Source: an uncultured Alphaproteobacteria bacterium (GTDB taxonomy: Bacteria; Pseudomonadota; Alphaproteobacteria; Thalassobaculales; Thalassobaculaceae). Taken from it: 38,693 nucleotides of DNA. The stretch lies in the NCBI GenBank assembly GCA_902589475.1, contig CACITD010000023.1, positions 1 through 38,693 of the forward strand, in the 5' to 3' direction. Below are positions 7,255 through 14,678 of the stretch, piece by piece. The position numbers and the translations under genes are program-made. How positions within the stretch are numbered: position 1 is the stretch's first letter; each line of letters starts with the position of its first letter. Under the pieces are notes generated by a model. That model saw only the letters and a program-made list of their open reading frames with translations. It had not been told where the DNA came from and made no database searches.

Positions 7255-7671
7255 TTATATGGATAAGAGATCGGATCCTATCGCATAAACGATCAGAGCC
7301 ATTTGTAAAAGGTTTAATATCACGGTGAGCCTGTGGGAAAGGCTAAATTTTTTCGCGGAGTCGAGATTGCCCGATAATTCTTCATCCCGCCATTGATTAA
7401 TCTTAGGCAAAAGTATTTGTCGGACAAGAACAGTTGTAATAACGATAAAAATGCACGCGGCAGTAGCTACCGATATCAGCTTACCTAAAAAACCAGCAAT
7501 GAGGGCCAAAACAATAATAAAAAGATAATAGTTAGGAAATAGCCGCCTTAGGACCACGCCAGACGTTTTTATATCCAACGACGAAAAAATAGCTGGCGCA
7601 ACAACAGCCGGAAAAAAAACCATACCGCCGAGAAGAAGGAGTAGTATATAAATTTGAATTACTTCACTCAT
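7255..7671 (-). CDS. DUF4149/TMEM205-like membrane protein
   Basis: 138 residues with an AGGAG site 7 bases ahead of the ATG. Four membrane helices are visible at about 5-27, 47-65, 66-86 and 116-135. The family phrases are present: GGMVFFPAVVAPAIF, LRRLFPNYYLF, RQILLPKINQWRDEELSG and HRLTVILNLLQMALIVY. Bacterial members are inner-membrane proteins without known activity; the eukaryotic relative TMEM205 is linked to cisplatin resistance. A GTGATCTG octamer lies about 45 bases upstream of the start, as in two other stress-linked genes here, but its -10 is poor. Confidence 0.82.
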   Translation of the reverse strand: MSEVIQIYILLLLLGGMVFFPAVVAPAIFSSLDIKTSGVVLRRLFPNYYLFIIVLALIAGFLGKLISVATAACIFIVITTVLVRQILLPKINQWRDEELSGNLDSAKKFSLSHRLTVILNLLQMALIVYAIGSDLLSI

Positions 7672-7874
7672 CTAGTATCTCCTTTTGGTGACATACGGCT
7701 AAGCACTATCAAACAGATCACTATTGTGTCGTGTTTTCCAGCTAGGCTATCTTAAAGTCGGATGAGATATTTGAATATCAGATGTCTATTGTATAGTGAA
7801 TGGGAATTAAGCGTTCTTATATTTTTTTGAGGTTCCTTTTTATAGCTAATGTTACTTGGATAAATATGAATAGA

Positions 7875-8189
7875 CTATTCTATAGAATGAGCTTTCATTT
7901 CAATTTCAATAAACGTTAATGGCTGGTCTCCCGCGTTGATAACATTATGTTCGACGCCGGCTTTTCTATAATAGGAGATTCCACTGGTGAGGCTAGCCCG
8001 TGTCTCGTTACCATCTCCATCCACTAATAAAAGCTCACCGTCAGTTTGTGGTACAACAACGTAATCCCACTCGTGACGATGAAAAGTAGTCTCATCACCA
8101 CTTTCGAAGGTGTACTCCGTAACGCGTACTCTTTCGTTGTCAACTTGAATGGTACTGCTAGCTTGTTCGCGATGAGCAATGGTCTTCAT
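7875..8189 (-). CDS. Single-domain cupin protein
   Basis: 104 residues with AGGAG 8 bases ahead of the ATG. The two cupin motifs are present: GDETTFHRHEWDYVVVPQTDG (metal ligands His38, His40 and a following acidic residue) and ISYYRKAGVEHNVINAG. It is a small beta-barrel that could bind a metal and a small ligand; the reaction is not deducible. It differs from the cupins at 16401 and 19898 in sequence, so these are not recent duplicates. Monocistronic: flanked by 203 bases upstream of DUF4149 and a divergent TPR gene. Confidence 0.78.
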   Translation of the reverse strand: MKTIAHREQASSTIQVDNERVRVTEYTFESGDETTFHRHEWDYVVVPQTDGELLLVDGDGNETRASLTSGISYYRKAGVEHNVINAGDQPLTFIEIEMKAHSIE

Positions 8190-8424
8190 CTATTATCGCT
8201 CCTTTTCAGATCAACTTTGTTATTAATTTTGCCTCCATATTAACAAAATAATGTTCGTTGGCGATTTAATACTCGGAAACTTATGCGAAAATTATTGCTA
8301 ACAAGAGAGAATTGAGTTTTTCTTTAGGTGTTTTACTTTAGTAATTCAAGCTTATACCTGGGTATAGCTAACCTTTGTAGGCAGTAAGACAAATTTATGC
8401 TTTTGTTGGTGAAATATAGAACTA

Positions 8425-9027
8425 ATGCTAATGACTTTAAGAACACTAATACTCTCGCTAGTTTGTCTCACTATAGAACCATTATTTCTTTCAGCTATTC
8501 TAGCCGATGACCAAAGCGAAAACCTGGTAAAAACGTCAGGTGATGATACCGCCACATTGGACACGCTTTTCGTAGAACTCGAAAAGGCGCCGTCGTTGGT
8601 GGAAGCCCAGAGGGTGGAGCGCATTATCTGGGCGAAATGGCATTGGCATAAAATTCCTCGCTTATCGCAGAAACTGAGGCTCGGCACAACGTATTTGCAG
8701 GAAAATAATTTTAAACAGGCCCTCTATATTTTTAATAATATTATTAAAGAAGCGCCGGCGTTTTCCGAAGCCTATAATAAACGAGCTACGGCATATTTTT
8801 TAATGAAAAAATACGAGAAGTCTCTAATGGACATAAAAGCAACGCTTACTCTTGAACCACGTCATTTTGGAGCGTTGTCTGGTATGGGGCTTATTTTCAT
8901 GAACCGTGGTGATTTTCAAAGAGCTTTACTGGCATTTACAGCAGTATTGAAAATTTATCCATTTTCAATTTCTGCTGCAGCAAATATGAAAATAATAGAG
9001 CGTGAGCTCAACCTTAAGGTCCTTTGA
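8425..9027 (+). CDS. Periplasmic TPR repeat protein
   Basis: 200 residues with a signal peptide (cleavage near ILA-DDQ, about residue 27). The block LDTLFVELEKAPSLVEAQRVERIIWAKWHWH followed by tetratricopeptide repeats is a layout common in Alphaproteobacteria. Repeats lie at about 84-117 (LGTTYLQENNFKQALYIFNNIIKEAP), 118-151 (AYNKRATAYFLMKKYEKSLMDIKATLTLEP) and 152-185 (ALSGMGLIFMNRGDFQRALLAFTAVLKIYP). Probably a scaffold in the envelope; partners unknown. The start could be either of two Met codons three residues apart. Confidence 0.85.
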   Translation: MLMTLRTLILSLVCLTIEPLFLSAILADDQSENLVKTSGDDTATLDTLFVELEKAPSLVEAQRVERIIWAKWHWHKIPRLSQKLRLGTTYLQENNFKQALYIFNNIIKEAPAFSEAYNKRATAYFLMKKYEKSLMDIKATLTLEPRHFGALSGMGLIFMNRGDFQRALLAFTAVLKIYPFSISAAANMKIIERELNLKVL

Positions 9028-9157
9028 ATTTGCAAGGTAACAATAAGTTATGAGTTTTTGGAATATCAGCAGTGCAAATATAGCGGTAGAGCCGAAGCGT
9101 ACATTGCACTACTAACCTTATAGCAGGTTCTAGGTCATCTTGAAACAAGGTAAGTTT

Positions 9158-9256
9158 ATGAAGTCTTATACAAAGTTTTTGCGAACTATCGCCGTTTTAA
9201 TGCTGACCACTGCGCCGATTGTCGTTGCGTTAAGTAACATTTGCTGGAAATGTTAA
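9158..9256 (+). CDS. Putative 32-residue secreted/membrane peptide ending in CWKC
   Basis: ATG-initiated ORF with AAGG 7 bases ahead. It reads as a charged start (MKSYTKFLR) followed by a hydrophobic helix (TIAVLMLTTAPIVVALS) and NICWKC-stop, so the only residues after the helix include a C-x-x-C. It may be a tiny exported or membrane-bound peptide. No homologue is known to me; it could be a chance ORF. Confidence 0.35.
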   Translation: MKSYTKFLRTIAVLMLTTAPIVVALSNICWKC

Positions 9257-9280
9257 TCGTAAGTCCCTGACTTGACGTAA

Positions 9281-9742
9281 TTAGTGCATCGCAGCATGAT
9301 CTATCCTGTTAACAAAATCTCGGGAAACTGATAGTTCAGGGACGGTGAGGCCTGTGCCACACTCGCTATTTTCGGTCGGCATCCCCAAAGCTAATATTTC
9401 GAGGTATGTTTGCTGAACAGCTATCGCGAAAACCTCTAAAAGGCTGTCGACTATCCACGCATGCGCTGTTGGATTATCGGAGAAATTGTCTCCAAAAATA
9501 ATTTTCTCGTCTTTTTCCATATCAGCCCAGTTAATCTCCAATACCGGGTAAAAACTTGAGCCGTGGTTCTTTTGAGAGAGTTGGAAACCCACGTTGTGAA
9601 GTCCCTCAGCGCCAAAAAATGAAAATTTGATGCCGCCAAGAAAAATATCATGCGCACTTTTAGGAGTATCATACTTAAGTGATAGCTGCGTTAGACCATA
9701 TTTATGACCAAGCTTTTCGAAATTACTGTACAACCCGTTCAT
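9281..9742 (-). CDS. Hypothetical protein
   Basis: 153 residues with GAGAGGGG directly ahead of the ATG. Soluble mixed alpha/beta composition: an N-terminal LSLKYDTPKSAHDIFLGGIKF, a beta-rich FQLSQKNHGSSFYPVLEINWADMEKDEKIIFGDNF, and a helix AWIVDSLLEVFAIAVQQTYLEIL. No signal peptide, membrane segment or recognised motif. The codon composition and quality of the ribosome binding site support a real gene. It stands alone between divergent and convergent neighbours. Confidence 0.6.
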   Translation of the reverse strand: MNGLYSNFEKLGHKYGLTQLSLKYDTPKSAHDIFLGGIKFSFFGAEGLHNVGFQLSQKNHGSSFYPVLEINWADMEKDEKIIFGDNFSDNPTAHAWIVDSLLEVFAIAVQQTYLEILALGMPTENSECGTGLTVPELSVSRDFVNRIDHAAMH

Positions 9743-9954
9743 CCCCTCTCAAACGTTAGTTATATTGTTACGGATTAACCGGTCTATTAGATCATGCAAG
9801 GAGTTGGTTATTGGGCAACTGCTAAAACTTTTAGCTATCAACAGCACATCGGTGAGGGGAATATTTACCTTTGCGTTTAAAAAATATTTACGAAACAAAT
9901 CTACATGCAACTCACTTTCGTAGAATAATTATAAACTTTATTGGAGTGGATTCC

Positions 9955-10182
9955 ATGCGCTCAGACTCAGAAATTATTGCGTTAGCTTGGGATGATAAAA
10001 CTTCGTTTGAAATGATAGAAGATCAGACCGGTTTATCGGAAAAAGGTATTATCAAGTTAATGAGGCGCTCTCTTAAGCCGGGATCTTTTAAGAAGTGGCG
10101 GGAACGCGTAAGCGGCCGCTCAGCAAAACACGCTAAACGCAGTTTGAACGCTCTAGCGATAGATTATGCCGATTTGCAGTGA
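9955..10182 (+). CDS. TIGR03643/DUF2805 family small protein
   Basis: 75 residues from the ATG at 9955, preferred over an earlier in-frame start because GGAG lies 8 bases ahead and because family members begin this way. The sequence EIIALAWDDKTSFEMIEDQTGLSEKGIIKLMRRSLKPGSFKKWRERVSGR is the family signature: a helix-turn-helix-like block followed by a basic KKWRERVSGR stretch. The family is short, basic at its C-terminus, and often adjacent to photolyase/cryptochrome and DUF2256 genes, suggesting a DNA-associated role in the light response. Its end overlaps the next start by 17 bases. Confidence 0.85.
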   Translation: MRSDSEIIALAWDDKTSFEMIEDQTGLSEKGIIKLMRRSLKPGSFKKWRERVSGRSAKHAKRSLNALAIDYADLQ

Positions 10183-10396
10183 ATGCGAGATCGACGAATG
10201 CGAAAGCCGTGGAAGATGGATTATTTTCCCTGGCGAAGATAATAGTTTAAAATGGTCTTTTCAATGTCTGGTGTGTATTAGGGCGTGGCGCGAACGTGCC
10301 CTGAAACGCCAAGGTCTATCAAGTGATGAGGTTCTTGCTAAGCTTAACGCAGAGTACCCACTTGTTAGGTCAGCCCCGATTCAAAAACATAACTGA
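10166..10396 (+). CDS. Small Cys-rich protein overlapping TIGR03643
   Basis: 76 residues beginning 17 bases inside the TIGR03643 gene. CSECEIDECESRGRW and a later CLVCIRAWRERA place four to five cysteines in two C-x-x-C-like pairs, as in small zinc ribbons; the C-terminus is a charged helix (GLSSDEVLAKLNAEY). The overlap implies translational coupling. No family name recognised. Alternatives: an accidental ORF, but cysteine pairing and hydrophilic composition speak against this. Confidence 0.55.
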   Translation: MPICSECEIDECESRGRWIIFPGEDNSLKWSFQCLVCIRAWRERALKRQGLSSDEVLAKLNAEYPLVRSAPIQKHN

Positions 10397-10462
10397 ACCA
10401 TATCACTGATAGCCGGCGGCGCAAATTTTAACAAAGAAAATAGACCTCAAGGAGGTAATTTT

Positions 10463-10519
10463 TTGAGATCTAACTTTTTTAACGTTGTAAAAACATGTTT
10501 ACAAAAGATGATTAACTAG
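10463..10519 (+). CDS. Putative 18-residue micro-ORF behind a perfect AGGAGG
   Basis: AGGAGG at 10450-10455 sits 7 bases before a TTG that opens an 18-codon frame, MRSNFFNVVKTCLQKMIN. The peptide is basic and amphipathic. A leader peptide or micro-protein is possible; it precedes the acidic 80-residue ORF at 10572 by 52 bases. Confidence 0.35.
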   Translation: MRSNFFNVVKTCLQKMIN

Positions 10520-10571
10520 CTCCAAGGTTAATAAAAAATTACCGTCTTTTATTAAGCTGGATTGGATAACT

Positions 10572-10814
10572 ATGAGTGAAAAAAAAGAGACTTTAGATCC
10601 AGAAATCTGGACACTGAGTGTTATTGGCGATGTTTACGGGTTTATTGATGAAGCCTTCTCGGATATCCCAGTTACAGAGCAAGACGCATTAAAAGACTTT
10701 TTAGATGGCGCGACGTTCGACAATCCTTTGTATATCGGCGTCAAAGAACGTTTATTGGAAAACTTATGGGATAAGAAGGCGTCATATCATAAAAAAAGTG
10801 GGTCTATTCAATAA
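10572..10814 (+). CDS. Small acidic hypothetical protein
   Basis: 80 residues, strongly acidic in the first 60 (MSEKKETLDPEIWTLSVIG, DVYGFIDEAFSDIPVTEQDALKDFLDGATF) and basic at the end. The pattern suggests an alpha-helical soluble protein. No signal peptide, no recognised domain. The ribosome binding site is weak (GGATAAC). It may share a transcript with the FAD oxidoreductase 110 bases downstream, although that gap is AT-rich and could hold a promoter. Confidence 0.5.
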   Translation: MSEKKETLDPEIWTLSVIGDVYGFIDEAFSDIPVTEQDALKDFLDGATFDNPLYIGVKERLLENLWDKKASYHKKSGSIQ

Positions 10815-10924
10815 TAAGATATAATTTAAAAAAAATTGCTCGATAGATGAGCTGACGAGTTCTAATATTAAGCATCCGCTAATCAAAGCGCCTTAATAAA
10901 CAGCCACCCAAGGAACTCTGCGAT

Positions 10925-12265
10925 ATGAACTACTTAATTGAGCCACAGAGGCAGGTAGAAATTTGCGCCAGTGCAGAAGTGCTTATTCTCGGTGGAGGTC
11001 CATCAGGGATAGCTGCTGCAATCGCCTCGGCACGCTCTGGATCTAAAACAATTTTACTTGAAAGATATGGTTTTTTAGGCGGTATGGGTACCGCGGCGAT
11101 GGTTACTAATTTTTGCGGGCTTCATGCCAACATAAACGGTACCGTCCAACGAATTGTGCACGGTGTTGCAGATGATATTCTTGCTCGGTTGGAAGCCCTC
11201 GGCGGCTTAAATGCTCCCCATCACATTAAGGGCAGAAATGGTGGGCACGATACAGCTGCTCAAGCTTATGACACTGCAGCGTATAAAGTTGTTGCGGATG
11301 AACTTTTAAAAAATGCTGGCGTAGACATACGTTTTCATTCTCTTGCTGCGGGCGTTGCAATGAAAAATAAATCTTCCATTGATGCTGTTATTTTGGAAAC
11401 TAAATCGGGAAGAAAAGCGATTAAGGCGGAGATCTTTATAGATTGTTCGGGGGACGCTGATTTGGCTTTCTGGTCAGGGGCAGAGGTTGAAAAAGGTGAT
11501 GATGATGGGTTTATAGCATACCCGACAACGATGTTCAGGATTGGGAATGTTGACGATGATTTGGCTCACCGCTTGGGCCGTCCAAACTTAAACGAACTAA
11601 TCGCTAAACATAAACATAATTATAATCTACCGCGCAAAACGGGTATAATTAATTCGCAAGCACACAAAGGTGAATGGAGAGCCAATCTAACACAAATCAG
11701 TAAATGTGATGGATCACCGATAGACGGAAGCAATTGGGATGATTTAAGCTTTGCTGAAGCAGAGGGACGGCGTCAAATATTAGAATATCATAGGTTTTTA
11801 AAGGACTGCGTTCCAGGATTTCAAAACTCCTATCTGCTAGAAACAGCGGCTCAGGTTGGTATACGAGAGACTCGCAGAATTATTGGTTCATATGTATTAA
11901 CAGGAGAAGACGTTTTGGGCTGCTCAGATTTCGATGACGTGATCGGATGTAATGGTTGGCCGTTAGAGCAACACTTAAAAGGTGCAGCCAAGTGGACATT
12001 TCTAGGGGGCAGGGGCTATCATCAAATCCCATACGGATCGTTAATTCCGATAGGAGTTGATAATCTTCTTGTTGCTGGCCGTTGCGCCTCTTCTACTCCA
12101 GAAGGTCAGTCCTCTCTTCGCGTCAGCGGGCCATGCTTTGTGATGGGACAAGCGGCAGGCACAGCTGCTAATCTAGCTATTGAAACTAAAACAATGCCTG
12201 CGGCCATTAATATTTTAGAACTTCAAAATCGCCTTCGGAATGATAGGGTTTTCCTAGGGCAATAG
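10925..12265 (+). CDS. FAD-dependent oxidoreductase (FAD_oxidored family)
   Basis: 446 residues with AAGGA ahead of the ATG. The Rossmann dinucleotide-binding motif GGGPSGIAAAIASARSG (23-39) and the following acidic Glu46 in ILLERYGFLGG, then GMGTAAMVTNF, are those of the FAD_oxidored family. Later blocks include AEIFIDCSGDADLAFWSGAEV (around 168-187), ETAAQVGIRETRRIIGSYVL and the terminal flavin-binding VAGRCASSTPEGQSSLRVSGPCFVMGQAAGTAA. Family members are soluble flavoproteins with mostly unknown substrates (often organic acids or lactones in catabolic clusters). Length and motifs are complete. No partner gene adjacent. Confidence 0.85.
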   Translation: MNYLIEPQRQVEICASAEVLILGGGPSGIAAAIASARSGSKTILLERYGFLGGMGTAAMVTNFCGLHANINGTVQRIVHGVADDILARLEALGGLNAPHHIKGRNGGHDTAAQAYDTAAYKVVADELLKNAGVDIRFHSLAAGVAMKNKSSIDAVILETKSGRKAIKAEIFIDCSGDADLAFWSGAEVEKGDDDGFIAYPTTMFRIGNVDDDLAHRLGRPNLNELIAKHKHNYNLPRKTGIINSQAHKGEWRANLTQISKCDGSPIDGSNWDDLSFAEAEGRRQILEYHRFLKDCVPGFQNSYLLETAAQVGIRETRRIIGSYVLTGEDVLGCSDFDDVIGCNGWPLEQHLKGAAKWTFLGGRGYHQIPYGSLIPIGVDNLLVAGRCASSTPEGQSSLRVSGPCFVMGQAAGTAANLAIETKTMPAAINILELQNRLRNDRVFLGQ

Positions 12266-12412
12266 AGGTTGTCATGTAACTAAGCAAACAAATTGTAGGC
12301 ATGGGGCATGTACGCGTTATTTGTCGTTAATAATCCGACTCGAATTATTTTTCGTAAAAAATTGAAAGTTTGTTTTCAGAGATCAATGTAGACAGTCAGG
12401 TGGGAGGAAATA

Positions 12413-12754
12413 TTGGTCAACAAAAAAATTACAAGGCTCCCGGTCGACGTTACGACCACAATGGGGGATAAATTTTCTTTTAACTTTAAGTTACATGAGC
12501 ACACGGCTGATCCAATAAAAGTATCAAATCTGGTCTCATCTGTACTCGCAACTCTTGATAATGAAATCAAGCTCTTGGGTGAGACCAGCAATGGGGATGT
12601 TTTACAAGGACTAGCTATGGCATTGGCTATAAGATCTAAAATAATACATGGGGCAGACGATACCACTCCAAGGTTGGTAAAGTCTTTGGTTAACGATGCG
12701 CTCGAAAGCCTCGATAACACAAAAATTAATGTTGCCACTGCTGGCAATGCTTAA
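12413..12754 (+). CDS. Conserved-looking hypothetical protein, TTG start
   Basis: 113 residues from a TTG at 12413 with GGAGG (12403-12407) 5 bases ahead; no ATG is available at this position. Reads as a soluble alpha/beta protein (DVTTTMGDKFSFNFKLHEH, then a helix KVSNLVSSVLATLDNEIKLLG, then GDVLQGLAMALAIRSKII). The start MVNKK is shared with the following DUF427 gene, 18 bases downstream, suggesting they form an operon and that translation starts evolved similarly. Function unknown. Confidence 0.7.
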   Translation: MVNKKITRLPVDVTTTMGDKFSFNFKLHEHTADPIKVSNLVSSVLATLDNEIKLLGETSNGDVLQGLAMALAIRSKIIHGADDTTPRLVKSLVNDALESLDNTKINVATAGNA

Positions 12755-12772
12755 AAACGGGTAAGAGAGGAA

Positions 12773-13246
12773 ATGGTAAATAAAAAAGAAAATGTTTGGG
12801 ACTTTCCAAGGCCCGCAATATGTGAGCCTTTCAATGGAAGCCTGAAGGTAGTGGTTTCGGGCAGGGTGATTGCAAAAACCGACAGAGGTTTTCGTTCTTT
12901 AGAAACTTCCCACCCTCCAAGTTATTACATCCCTCCAGATGACATTGAAATGGCTGATCTACTATATAATCAACGCGTTACACTTTGCGAATGGAAAGGA
13001 AAGGCATCGTATTTTAATTTTAAGTTGGGTGATCGTAGTATAGCGGATATTGCATGGACATATACCGACCCAACTCCAACATTTAGAAAAATTAAGAATT
13101 ATTTGAGTTTTTACGCGTCAAAAGTAGATGCTTGTTATGTTAACGGTGAAAAGGTCATGGCCCAGGAGGGAGACTTCTACGGTGGTTGGATAACAAAACA
13201 CTTGGTCGGACCATTTAAAGGAGGGCAAGGAACGGCTGGTTGGTAA
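12773..13246 (+). CDS. DUF427 family protein
   Basis: 157 residues with GAGAGGAA ahead of the ATG. The DUF427 signature is complete: WDFPRPAICEPF, VVSGRVIAKTDRGFRSLETSHPPSYYIPPDDIEM, TLCEWKGKASYFNF, IAWTYTDPTPTFRKIKNYLSFYASKVDACYVNGE and the glycine-rich end DFYGGWITKHLVGPFKGGQGTAGW. The family is a small soluble beta-rich fold of unknown reaction, frequent near photo-oxidative and organic-acid genes. Second gene of a two-gene operon with the TTG-initiated ORF before it. Confidence 0.9.
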   Translation: MVNKKENVWDFPRPAICEPFNGSLKVVVSGRVIAKTDRGFRSLETSHPPSYYIPPDDIEMADLLYNQRVTLCEWKGKASYFNFKLGDRSIADIAWTYTDPTPTFRKIKNYLSFYASKVDACYVNGEKVMAQEGDFYGGWITKHLVGPFKGGQGTAGW

Positions 13247-13302
13247 GATTTAAAAAAGTTTAAAGGCGTTTATGGACTCTGTGTTTACGAAAATCTTTGG
13301 AC

Positions 13303-14124
13303 TTATTTCTTTAAACGCGAAGTTAATAAAGTATCTGATTTTTTTATCGAAACAAGATGTCCCGTTAGCGTGCCAAATGCTGTTTCAACCGTTAAACCAA
13401 CGGGAAGGATAGGCCCATCTTTAAGTGGCCTGCCGACGTATACGAGTTTTTCTCCAGACGTCGCGGCATACTTGCTTTTCTCGCGTTTATGTCCGCCGAA
13501 CATATTAACATTCATCTTACAAATAAATGCTTTCCCTTTGAAAACAGAGAAGGGTGTTTGCTTGAAGGTTGACTCGCCTTTGTCCTCAAGGATCAAGTCG
13601 TACCTGCGACGTCCATCGAACACTGGAAGTTTCACGTTACAGCCCATGCCACGTTCAAGTCGTCGGTTTATTTGTACAATGGCTGTCAGAGGGTCAATAG
13701 TTTCTTTTACCAGACCTCTTGGGATTGGAAAAACTTCTGAAAGGTCTGGGGGAGGTTGAGTATCGCTAAATATTAGTTGTCCGCTTCTTTCATATGATAG
13801 GACTGTTTTCCGAACATTACCGGCTCTTTTGCCGAAGTTTTGATGGAGACTAGGGACTGGACGCCATTCTAGAAAATTCCCTTTTGACGTGGCCTGTCCA
13901 CTCCATTCATAAAATACATTCAAAAGTCCGTCGGTCTTTGACTTCGAAACTACTTTATAGCTCTTGCGCCTTAATTCGATTGTAGTTTTGGCTTGTAAAA
14001 TAGTAAAACCGCCAAAGTAGAAGGTATAATCTGCCACAATAGTTTTAGACTTAGCCTCACCAAACATAACCGTCGTTAAAACAATTAGAGTTGATATGGT
14101 TATTAAATGTTGAGTTTTGATCAC
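13303..14124 (-). CDS. DUF3108 family exported protein
   Basis: 273 residues from a GTG. A signal peptide occupies about residues 1-26 (ISTLIVLTTVMFGEAKS). The mature domain shows the DUF3108 pattern: VADYTFYFGGFTILQAKTTIEL, KVVSKSKTDGLLNVFYEWSG, and near the C-terminus KLVYVGRPLKDGPILPVGLTVETAFGTLTGHLVS. These periplasmic beta-rich proteins may bind lipids or lipopolysaccharide precursors, but evidence is limited. It shares a transcript with the next-upstream secreted protein at 14148-14534 (23 bases apart). Confidence 0.82.
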   Translation of the reverse strand: MIKTQHLITISTLIVLTTVMFGEAKSKTIVADYTFYFGGFTILQAKTTIELRRKSYKVVSKSKTDGLLNVFYEWSGQATSKGNFLEWRPVPSLHQNFGKRAGNVRKTVLSYERSGQLIFSDTQPPPDLSEVFPIPRGLVKETIDPLTAIVQINRRLERGMGCNVKLPVFDGRRRYDLILEDKGESTFKQTPFSVFKGKAFICKMNVNMFGGHKREKSKYAATSGEKLVYVGRPLKDGPILPVGLTVETAFGTLTGHLVSIKKSDTLLTSRLKK

Positions 14125-14147
14125 TTTTGTATAACCGGTTTATGGAG

Positions 14148-14534
14148 TTATTTTGCCTGCTTACGCCATTGTGAGTTGATTAATTCCTTTACAGCGTCAG
14201 AAAGTAAAGCCTTAGGTTCTTCGCTACAGAAACTTAATATTTTGTACCAAATTACATCCTCGCGGGGTGCGATATCATTGGGAAGAGGGCCCTTTACACC
14301 AGTCTTTTGTTCTAATCCCAATCGAATATGTTCGCCGAAATAATTAGTGGCGGTTATCCATCCCTGCGCCCAGTTTTGATAAAATTTTCTCAAACCCTTA
14401 TCCTCCGGATTTTTTAAAACAACACGACAAGAGATCTCGCCCGCGCCAAGTATCGTATAGTTTTTTTCATCACCGTGCGCAGCAACGGCTGGTAGTAACA
14501 TTACTGCAAGTAATGTAATTAGAGCATGCTTCAT
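14148..14534 (-). CDS. Small secreted two-cysteine protein (paralogue of 5038-5427)
   Basis: 128 residues if started at the ATG at 14534, which opens an ideal signal peptide (MKHALITLLAVMLLPAVAAHG); an in-frame ATG at 14564 would add ten hydrophilic residues. The mature part has GAGEISCRVVL, FYQNWAQGWITATNYFG, then LSFCSEEPKALLSDAVKELI and a terminal NSQWRK. Spacing of Cys, Trp, Asn, C-x-x-x-P-K and terminal Trp matches the protein at 5038. Located upstream of DUF3108 and probably co-transcribed. Function unknown; likely a periplasmic disulfide-containing helical protein. Confidence 0.7.
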   Translation of the reverse strand: MKHALITLLAVMLLPAVAAHGDEKNYTILGAGEISCRVVLKNPEDKGLRKFYQNWAQGWITATNYFGEHIRLGLEQKTGVKGPLPNDIAPREDVIWYKILSFCSEEPKALLSDAVKELINSQWRKQAK

Positions 14535-14678
14535 TATGGGTTTTCTTTGTTTGTAGTAAGACATAGGCTGGATGATCCTAAATATAGATAGTTGGTCTGA
14601 TAATTCATTTGATAACTTAATTAAATACTACTCAATATTAAGCAAAAAAAAATTGGTGTTATATACCTTTTTTTGATG

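Noticed and set aside
7691-7720. TGATCT-N18 promoter before the DUF4149 gene (minus strand)
   Set aside because: The octamer is present but the -10 is GTATGT and the leader would be only about 13 bases; mentioned in a finding but not annotated.
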